This document shows positions 59,685 through 64,000 of a DNA stretch of 64,000 nucleotides, one piece after another. This DNA comes from Plecoglossus altivelis (lineage: Eukaryota; Chordata; Actinopteri; Osmeriformes; Plecoglossidae). The notes beneath the pieces are model-generated. The model was not told where the DNA came from. It made no database searches and saw only the letters and a program-made list of their open reading frames with translations. The DNA lies in NCBI GenBank assembly GCA_036571765.1, contig BROE01000007.1:1785158-1849157 (forward strand), written 5' to 3'. How positions within the stretch are numbered: position 1 is the stretch's first letter; each line of letters begins with the position of its first letter. The translations under genes and the position numbers were made by a program.

Positions 59685-62309
59685 CCTCTCTCTCTCTCCC
59701 CCTCTCCCCCCCTCCCCACAGTCGCAGAAGCAGAATATCGACCTGAGTCGCCAAGCCAAGTTCGCCTCCACGCCTTCCTTCGCCCTCTTTGTGACTCTGA
59801 AGAACGTGGTGTGTAAAATAGGGGAGGACGCCGAGGTGCTCATGTCTCTTTACGACCCTGTGGAGTCCAAGTTCATCAGGTACATGTTCAACAGGACCCC
59901 AGCACCGCACTCTGACCAGGGCCTCTGGCGTTGATCCATCGACTAAAACAGCTAAAACTCTAGTCAGGGGATTTGCTTCCAAACTGAGCGTGTGTAGCGT
60001 TGGGTCAGCGTATAGTATTGAATGTCTAATTGCAATGCAAATCTTTTACCCCCCCCCCCAGTGAAAACTATCTGGTGCGCTGGTCAAGTTCCGGGCTGGT
60101 CAAAGACATAGACCAGCTTCACAACCTTCGCTCAGTATTCACGGTGAGTGCTCGCGCCTGCCACATGGAGGGTGCACGCTTGGATACTCGTGTGTTTGCT
60201 GGCTGCGTAGCGGCTAACCATACATGTCTGTGGAGTTAGGCGGTGTTTACCCAGCTTGTTTATGAAAAGGCTTGCTGTATTTACCAGGAATGGCTATGGG
60301 AGGGGTCACCTCGCCAGTGACCATCCAAGGGCACAGGAGCGGCACTGGGCCTCCCCAGGGGTGTGTGTGTGTGTATGTGTGTGGGGTAGGGGGGGTCACA
60401 CAGAGGTTTTGAGCAGGAAATGAGGGCACAATCAGTTGAGTCAAGGCAATTCGCGCCTCAACAGTGCCTCCTTAACAGTGCCTGAAAAGGACCGATCAAA
60501 GGATCAATGCTTACATGGATTTGGCTTTGCCTTTGCTTAATAAGCAGCGTAGCCCCAAGTCCCCACGCAGTCCAGTCCACCGTAAACCTTCAGGGACACC
60601 CACGTTGTCTCAGCGGGGGGGGGGGGGGGGGGGCAGTCCATGACCGCCCATCTCTCTCTCGTCTCCTCATGTCTCATGTCGTCTCCGTCAGGACCTGGGA
60701 AGTGAGGATCTGAAGAGGGAGAAGATCAGCTTCGTGTGTCAGATCGTCCGGGTGGGCCGCATGGAGCTGCGCGACAACAATACCAAGAAGCTGACGTCAG
60801 GCTTGAGGAGACCCTTTGGAGTGGCAGGTAACCTTGTCTGAGTTGTCCACAAGCACCTGTCCCAGTCGTGTGGACCGAGCCCGCCCAAACGAGCAAATGA
60901 AGACATCTGTCAGAAACGTTGACGTTGTTTGGATGAAGTTCATAAGTATTGTCTGGATCCTGTCTGTGGACATGCTGTCTGCTCCGTAGGAAACAGATGT
61001 GCTTGGCATTTTGCTGTCGCTTCTCCTCTCAGAGAAGACAACCAGGAAGAGTGATAGGAACTGAGAGAGTGACAGGTGTCCTGATACACAAGACAATGGT
61101 TTTAGGGTAGTCATCATCTCCAGTGCTGTGCAACTGGGGAGGGAGGTAGAGAGAGGTAGAAAGGGAGTGAGTGAGGTGGAGCTAGATAGAGGCAGATAGA
61201 GAGGGATTGAGTGAGGTGGAGTTAGAGAGGTAGAGGAAGGTAGATAGAGAGGGAGAGAGCGAGGTGGAGGTAGAGAGGTAGATAGAAAGGGAGTGAGTGA
61301 GGTGGAGCTAGAGAGAGGTAGATAGAGAGGGAGTGAGAAAGGTGGATGTTGAGAGAGAGAGAGAGAGGTATAGAGGTAGAGGTAGATTGAGAAGGAGTGA
61401 GGGAGGAAGAGAGAGGTAGATTGAGAAGGAGTGAGGGAGGAAGAGAGAGGTAGATTGAGAAGGAGTGAGGGAGGAAGAGAGAGGTAGATTGAGATGGTGT
61501 GAGGTTGCAAGAGGAAGGTAGAGAATGGGAAAGAGGTTAGAGTGAGGTAAGTGGACAGAGAAACAGAGGGAGGGTGAACGGAAGGGAGGTAGTAATAGAG
61601 GGAGGGAAGTTGAAAGAGAAGGAGGTAGCAAACAAGAGGGAGGTAGGGTGAGAGAGGGAGGTAGGGTGAGAGAGGGAGGTAGGGTGAGAGAGGGAGGTAG
61701 GGCGAGAGAGGGAGGTAGTTAGGAAGGGAGGGCGCAGGAGAGAAGGAGGGCGGGAGGGAGACAGGGAGATGCGAAGCCGTCAGTTTCCAACATCAAATGC
61801 GTTTTTTGAAGTCAGACGGGGAAATGCTTTCTGCGCTGTTTCTCCCCACTACAAAGCTGCCTATGTGGGTCAGGCTTGGGGAATCAAAGGCTGCCTGGTG
61901 TCACTTGTAATGTGGGGGAGCGCCGGCGAATTTCAGCACAGGCCCAGAAGTCCTCTGGAGGCTGGCTGATGAAAGAGGTGTGGTGCACAAGGCTAACCAC
62001 ACAGGCGTAATGGTTGAAGTTGATTAAGGGGGTCTTCCTCACCGTTATTCATCCTAGAGGTCTGACCATGTTGTGACACTTTCACCCTCCAAACCGTATG
62101 TCATTTTTATTCATATAGCCCTTTTTACAAGCAATGTCAAAGAGGGTTTCACATACGGCCATAAAACTGTGACTAAACCACCCTAAACAGCTTCCTCCTC
62201 CTCAAACCTGCCTTTTTGGTTTCTCTCTTATCCCAGTAATGGACGTCACTGACATCATCAACGGCAAGACGGACGACGAGGACAAGCAGCACTTCATCCC
62301 ATTCCAGCC
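37187..62309 (+). CDS. dock1: dock1 (DOCK180), coding exons 1-11, gene continues to the right
   Basis: Eleven plus-strand exons with GT/AG junctions and compatible phases encode about the first 352 residues of DOCK1, close to the vertebrate protein in sequence and length. It starts MSRWVPTKKEKYGVAIYNYD. Residues about 9-70 form the SH3 domain (YNYD, GWYRG, GIFPACFIHL), which in DOCK1 binds ELMO and holds the protein inactive. The following helical N-terminal region contains DLIEWRSQILSGTLP, KIDYGN, DLDLVVRDKDGNILDPEL, ENYLVRWSSSG and VCQIVRVGRMELRDNN. The catalytic DHR2 domain (Rac GEF) and the DHR1 lipid-binding domain lie beyond the window. DOCK1 rather than DOCK2 or DOCK5 is chosen because these residues match DOCK1 and because of synteny. 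Intron 1 is about 17 kb; introns 2-10 are 0.18-1.6 kb. Confidence 0.97.
38698..38779. mobile_element. Short inverted-repeat remnant of a Tc1-type MITE
   Basis: Two arms, CAGTCAAACGTTTAGGCACAC at 38706-38726 and its near-perfect reverse complement at 38753-38771, surround a 26-bp loop. The CAGTCAAACGTTTGGACACA pattern resembles the ends of a common fish Tc1-type family. It has no coding capacity. Confidence 0.6.
44255..44310. repeat. Dispersed-repeat fragment
   Basis: The stretch AAAGTCCTTTGTGACAAAGC followed by GCTATACAAATAAATTTTGAT resembles the tail of a repeat family that recurs in fish genomes. A related fragment in the opposite orientation occurs at 62099-62155 (TTTATTCATATAGCCCTTTT). 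The class is not assigned. Confidence 0.4.
47533..47705. repeat. Dispersed-repeat fragment
   Basis: The sequence TCAAGTTGTGCTTTATTGTC followed by an AACGAAATGCTGTGCCTC segment and an A/T-rich tail resembles a common fish interspersed repeat. Ends are approximate and the class is unassigned. Confidence 0.4.
48419..48525. repeat. (CA)n/(CG)n microsatellite and (GGGA)n tract
   Basis: A CA run with a short CGCGCG centre (about 48429-48456) is followed by GGGA/GGAA tandem repeats (about 48476-48525). Confidence 0.92.
48745..49140. promoter_or_regulatory. Candidate intronic regulatory block (octamer plus CpG-rich segment)
   Basis: A perfect octamer ATGCAAAT (48764-48771) is followed by a segment with many CpG dinucleotides (48821-49130), unlike the AT-rich flanks. 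It includes GCCATTTTGG (YY1-like) and several CGTCG/GTCGA runs. An intronic enhancer, an alternative promoter, or a low-divergence methylation-free island are all possible. No coding frame with splice signals was seen. Confidence 0.35.
50159..50191. repeat. (GT)n microsatellite
   Basis: About sixteen GT dinucleotides, with a second short GT run at about 50236-50252. Confidence 0.95.
50543..52648 (-). mobile_element. Non-LTR retrotransposon (LINE), internally deleted, with target duplication
   Basis: The 12-bp direct repeat GAAGATAAACTT (50531-50542 and 52649-52660) bounds a minus-strand insertion. It ends in a (GGAT)n tail (CCATCCATCC at 50543). At the 5' side a frame (51625-52527) encodes an APE-type endonuclease with TWNVTSL, GVGLLIAPW, AYGPN and LLGDFNAHVG. 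A second frame (51334-51597) continues it after a frameshift (DLRPRVSDTRVKRGAE, STDHHLVV). The reverse-transcriptase core is missing: after FISANRR the sequence jumps to a DDVVL remnant, and then to the distal ORF end (YLGVLFTSEG, 50838-51164; GHLRWELFRACPTG, 50511-50771). The layout suits the I/Nimb-like group, but I cannot assign the clade. It lies antisense in dock1 intron 1. Confidence 0.92.
51334..52527 (-). pseudogene. LINE endonuclease ORF, frameshifted
   Basis: An apurinic-like endonuclease domain of a LINE ORF2. The order of motifs (TWN, then the AYGPN strand, then the GDFNAHVG metal-binding loop, then the STDHHLVV catalytic histidine motif) is intact. A frame change near 51600-51640 separates the last motif, and the frame then ends at the internal deletion. 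Confidence 0.85.
52811..52894. repeat. Short fold-back inverted repeat
   Basis: The left arm CCTAGTGCTGCCTTCGGGTC and the reverse complement of the right arm (CCTTGTGCTGCCATAAGGTC) are clearly related over about 30 bp, with CACC near the centre of both. The GTGCTGCC...GGGTC pattern resembles small piggyBac-type elements of fish, and a TTAA (52893-52896) is at the right end only. Confidence 0.45.
54155..54227 (+). promoter_or_regulatory. Exon 2 acceptor tract built of tandem repeats
   Basis: The pyrimidine tract before dock1 exon 2 is composed of three to four near-copies of a roughly 20-bp unit, ATTGGTTCATCTCCCCTCTC, ending CCTCCAG. Confidence 0.7.
54228..54311 (+). CDS. dock1: dock1 exon 2 (SH3 domain)
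   Basis: Acceptor CCCTCCAG, donor GTGAGA, 84 bp with phases 1 in and 1 out. It encodes IYNYDARGDEELSLQIGDTV then HILETYE, the first half of the SH3 domain including the ALYDY-like YNYD. Confidence 0.97.
54667..54707 (+). CDS. dock1: dock1 exon 3 (SH3 domain)
   Basis: A 41-bp exon between TTCTCTAG and GTGAGT. It completes a Gly codon and encodes WYRGHRLRRKSKK, with the conserved SH3 Trp. Confidence 0.96.
55086..55141 (+). CDS. dock1: dock1 exon 4 (end of SH3 domain)
   Basis: A 56-bp exon between TCCTGCAG and GTCAGT. It encodes GIFPACFIHLKEATIEGN plus two bases. The usual DOCK1 GIFPASYIHL reads GIFPACFIHL here. The donor is less typical (C at +3). Confidence 0.95.
55142..55799. other. dock1 intron 4
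   Basis: About 0.66 kb of unique-looking intron. No further feature was seen. Confidence 0.8.
55800..55896 (+). CDS. dock1: dock1 exon 5
   Basis: A 97-bp exon between CTTGGCAG and GTGAGT. It encodes QKETVIPTELPLVQEVTTTL then REWASIWRDLYV, the start of the DOCK N-terminal helical region. Confidence 0.97.
55897..56447. repeat. CA-rich minisatellite in dock1 intron 5
   Basis: Starting within a few bases of the exon 5 donor, about 55898-56120 consists of CACACACACCTGCACTCATA-type units (roughly 18-26 bp) in tandem. The remaining intron is unique. Open frames rich in Thr-His across the repeat are artefacts. Confidence 0.93.
56448..56596 (+). CDS. dock1: dock1 exon 6
   Basis: A 149-bp exon between GTTCCGCAG and GTGAGG. 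It encodes GDKREMFNSVRDMIYD, LIEWRSQILSGTLPQDE and LTELKQRVTSKIDYGN. The LIEWRSQILSGTLP block is near-invariant in DOCK-A proteins. Confidence 0.98.
56597..57985. other. dock1 intron 6
   Basis: About 1.4 kb. It holds a GA-rich tract (about 56940-57120) and the 365-bp hAT-like element (57521-57885). No exon was seen inside. Confidence 0.8.
57521..57885. mobile_element. hAT-like non-autonomous DNA element (MITE) with 8-bp target duplication
   Basis: The ends are perfect 13-bp inverted repeats, CAGGGTTCGAATT at 57521-57533 and its complement at 57873-57885. They are flanked by the direct repeat CTCTCTCC (57513-57520 and 57886-57893). CAGGG ends and 8-bp duplications are typical of hAT elements. 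A perfect 16-bp palindrome with a 1-nt spacer lies inside (57613-57645). No transposase is encoded. The flanks are pyrimidine-rich, so the duplication alone is weaker evidence than the inverted ends. Confidence 0.8.
57986..58121 (+). CDS. dock1: dock1 exon 7
   Basis: A 136-bp exon between GTAACAG and GTACTT. It encodes YLDLDLVVRDKDGNILDPEL, TSTISLFRAHEAASR and QIEERIQEER. The donor is weak at +4 to +6 compared with its neighbours. Confidence 0.97.
58601..58650. repeat. (CA)n microsatellite
   Basis: About 25 uninterrupted CA units in dock1 intron 7. Confidence 0.97.
59617..59698. repeat. (CTGT)n-(CT)n microsatellite at the exon 8 acceptor
   Basis: About six CTGT units pass into about 20 CT units and then a C-rich stretch ending CCCCACAG. 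The repeat supplies the pyrimidine tract of the exon 8 acceptor. Confidence 0.95.
59722..59879 (+). CDS. dock1: dock1 exon 8
   Basis: A 158-bp exon between CCCCACAG and GTACAT. It encodes SQKQNIDLSRQAKFASTPSF, ALFVTLKNVVCKIGED and AEVLMSLYDPVESKFI plus two bases of Ser. The NVVCKIGEDAEVLMSLYDP block is strongly conserved in DOCK1. Confidence 0.98.
60062..60143 (+). CDS. dock1: dock1 exon 9
   Basis: An 82-bp exon between a C-run acceptor (TACC...CCCAG) and donor GTGAGT. It encodes ENYLVRWSSSGLVKDIDQLH then NLRSVFT. Confidence 0.97.
60144..60691. other. dock1 intron 9
   Basis: About 0.55 kb. A 19-base G homopolymer (60615-60633) lies roughly 60 bp before the exon 10 acceptor. A short GT run occurs near 60360-60382. 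Confidence 0.85.
60692..60827 (+). CDS. dock1: dock1 exon 10
   Basis: A 136-bp exon between TCTCCGTCAG and GTAACC. It encodes DLGSEDLKREKISFVCQIVR, VGRMELRDNNTKKLTS and GLRRPFGVA. Confidence 0.98.
61139..61740. repeat. Purine-rich minisatellite (GAGGTAGAGAGGGAGTGA-type)
   Basis: About 600 bp of variable tandem units such as GAGGTAGATAGAGAGGGAGT and, further right, GAGAGAGGGAGGTAGGGT. The plus strand has few pyrimidines other than the regular T. The long minus-strand open frames across it (Leu/Ser/Pro-rich, 60797-61510 and 61308-61631) are repeat products. Confidence 0.95.
62099..62155. repeat. Dispersed-repeat fragment
   Basis: TTTATTCATATAGCCCTTTT followed by an ATGTCAAAGAGGGTTTCACA segment resembles the reverse complement of the fragment at 44255-44310. 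Likely the tail of a common fish repeat. Confidence 0.4.
62237..62309 (+). CDS. dock1: dock1 exon 11
   Basis: A 73-bp exon between CTTATCCCAG and GTGAGT. It completes a Val codon, encodes MDVTDIINGKTDDEDKQHF then IPFQ, and ends with two bases of Pro. This is the last exon in the window. Confidence 0.98.
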
Positions 62310-64000
62310 GTGAGTATGACTATGCCCCTCATACACCACGCCCCTCACACACCACGCCCCTCACACGCCATGCCCCTCACACACCACGCCCCTCACACAC
62401 CACACACCACGGCCCATACACACCACACACCATGCCCCTCACAGACCACGCCCCTCACACACCATACACCACGGCCCTCACACACCACACACCATGCCCC
62501 TCACAGACCACGCCCCTCACACACCATACACCACGGCCCTCACACACCACACACCATGGCCCTCACACACCACGGCCCTCACACACCACACACCATGCCC
62601 CTCACAGACCACGCCCCTCACACACCTTACACCACGGCCCTCACACACCACACACCAAGGCCCTCACACACCACGGCCCTCACACACCACACACCATGCC
62701 CCTTACAGAACACGGCCCTCACACACCACACACCATGCCCCTTACAGACCACGGCCCTGACACACCACACTCCACACCCATCACACACCACACACCACGG
62801 CCCTCACTCACCACACACCACGCCTCTCACAGACCACAGCCCTCGGCCCTCACAAACTACACACCATGACCCTCACGCACCACGCCCCTCACAAACCATG
62901 CCCCTCACACACCACATCCCTCACACCACGACCCTCACACACCTCACACCACGCCCCTCACACACCACACACCACGCCCCTCACAAAGCACGCCCCTCAC
63001 ACACCACACACCACACCCCTCACACGCCATGCCTCTCACACCCTACGGCCCCCACACACCACAGCCCTTGCACACCATGGCCCTCACACACCACTGTCCA
63101 CACCTCTCACATACCACACCCTCACACACTACGGTCCTCATTCAAACTCACACACTACGATCCTCATTTGCGCTTACTTAACATTCAGTTCATTGATTGA
63201 TTGATTCATTCAAATGAACTGAGCTAAGGAAGCTCAACATTAGGGAAGCACAAAATATTCTGCCAAATACAACAACTCCTAAGACTCATCTCCCACATGT
63301 TTTAGAAATTATTTAAACTTTTACATTTCAATGTCTCCTTGGTCATGTGACCTACTAACCGTAAACTATTTTCAGACTGTCCTTGAGTTATCCTTATATA
63401 AGACACCCCCATTAGGTTGTCCAGTTTAATTTCAGGTGATTTTCCATAATATTAAGGACATCAAATATGAAGCGTATGGTGTTAGTTCAGCTAAAATTAA
63501 ATATGGTGACGTTTAAGTAACCTAAATGAATTCTGTGTTTGTGTAAATTTACATGGCAGTGAAACAAATTCTGATTCTGATACACATATGCAAAAACTAA
63601 CTACACATATGCAAAAAAAAGGGTTTAAGCTTTTATGCGGTTTTGCTTTCGAACCAGAAAGTACATCCCTAGTCAACAAAAGTCAGGGTCAATAGACGCT
63701 TCTCCTCTGCCATGTGCTTAAACAGTGTGTGTGTGTCAGTGTGCGTGTGTGTGTCTGTACATGTGTGTTGTGGCAAAAAAGGGGCGTGCTCAATCCATGC
63801 GGCACTCAATAATAAAAAATAAAATATATATATATATCTTTTAAAAAATGTTTTAACTGAAGTGTGGTATACTTAACACTTGATTAGTGTGAGTTTTAGA
63901 CAGCAGAGCTCCCTGTATTCCCTGCTGACTTCATTAAGGCGTCTCATTAACTGTTCCTGTCTTCGGAGGAAACAGCAGAGCCACTGGAACCTTTCTCCTT
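62310..64000. other. dock1 intron 11, partial
   Basis: The intron starts with a minisatellite (about 62325-63150) and then passes into AT-rich unique DNA with a GT run (about 63727-63765). I looked for the next DOCK1 exon (expected to read VAGENDFLQ or similar) and did not see it before the window end. Confidence 0.8.
62325..63150. repeat. CCCCTCACACACCACG-type minisatellite
   Basis: More than 800 bp of 15-16-bp and 30-31-bp units (CCCCTCACACACCACG, ACACCACACACCATG, CACGGCCCTCACACACCA), starting about 15 bp after the exon 11 donor. Variant units are interspersed, giving a higher-order pattern. Confidence 0.96.

Larger units (their letters stand above)
58122..59721. other. dock1 intron 7
   Basis: About 1.6 kb. 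It starts with a purine-rich, G-rich tract of roughly 290 bp (58140-58430), includes a long (CA)n run (58601-58650), and ends with (CTGT)n and (CT)n repeats (59617-59698) right before the exon 8 acceptor. No exon was seen inside. Confidence 0.85.
60828..62236. other. dock1 intron 10
   Basis: About 1.4 kb. The centre (61139-61740) is a purine-rich minisatellite, and a dispersed-repeat fragment lies at 62099-62155. No exon is supported. Confidence 0.85.

Noticed and set aside
60797..61631. Leu/Ser/Pro-rich minus-strand open frames of up to 237 codons
   Set aside because: They are driven by the purine-rich tandem repeat in dock1 intron 10 and overlap the end of exon 10 on the opposite strand.
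62310..63204. Long Thr/His/Pro-rich open frames on the plus strand
   Set aside because: They are translations of a 15-31-bp minisatellite beginning at the exon 11 donor, with similar frames in parallel, and show no independent start or family.

Overview
The window is a stretch of vertebrate nuclear DNA, most probably from a ray-finned (teleost) fish. Genes are split into short exons with GT/AG junctions and long introns. Microsatellites are dense, and the transposon set (Tc1-type DNA transposons, a non-LTR retrotransposon with a GGAT-type tail, a tRNA-derived SINE, a small hAT-like element) is typical of fish. There are no operons, bacterial genes, phage genes, CRISPR arrays or RNA genes that I can support.

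Three genes are recognisable. (1) On the minus strand, 10547-20811 holds two coding exons of an ADAM metalloprotease, best read as the start of adam12: a signal-peptide exon at 20706-20811 and a prodomain exon at 10547-10620. The rest of that gene lies mostly or wholly to the left. (2) On the minus strand, 23289-34920 holds a gene that I could follow from start codon to stop codon through six coding exons with compatible phases. It ends in an ALMS motif and is the homologue of C10orf90 (FATS); the assembled product is about 727 residues. (3) On the plus strand, 37187-62309 holds the first eleven coding exons of dock1 (DOCK180), about 352 residues covering the SH3 domain and the start of the DOCK N-terminal region. 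The gene continues beyond the right edge.

The order and orientation, adam12 (-), C10orf90 (-), dock1 (+), is that of human 10q26. C10orf90 and dock1 are head to head with about 2.3 kb between their start codons. The three genes do not form a pathway: ADAM12 is a cell-surface protease, FATS is reported in p53/p21 ubiquitin biology and carries a centrosome-type ALMS motif, and DOCK1 is a Rac activator working with ELMO.

The remainder is intron and intergenic DNA. It holds a decayed Tc1 copy (about 11980-13010), a second decayed Tc1 inside the C10orf90 ALMS region (25306-26804), an internally deleted LINE with a 12-bp target duplication in dock1 intron 1 (50543-52648), a 365-bp hAT-like element with an 8-bp duplication and a perfect internal palindrome in dock1 intron 6 (57521-57885), a SINE (about 1921-2262), a palindromic ATATCG tract (about 17466-17712), purine-rich minisatellites, and a CpG-rich octamer-bearing block in dock1 intron 1 (about 48745-49140). 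I did not find a previously undescribed multi-gene system. The observations most worth checking are the C10orf90 exon structure with possible extra exons, the intronic CpG-rich block, and the repeats that abut several dock1 splice sites.
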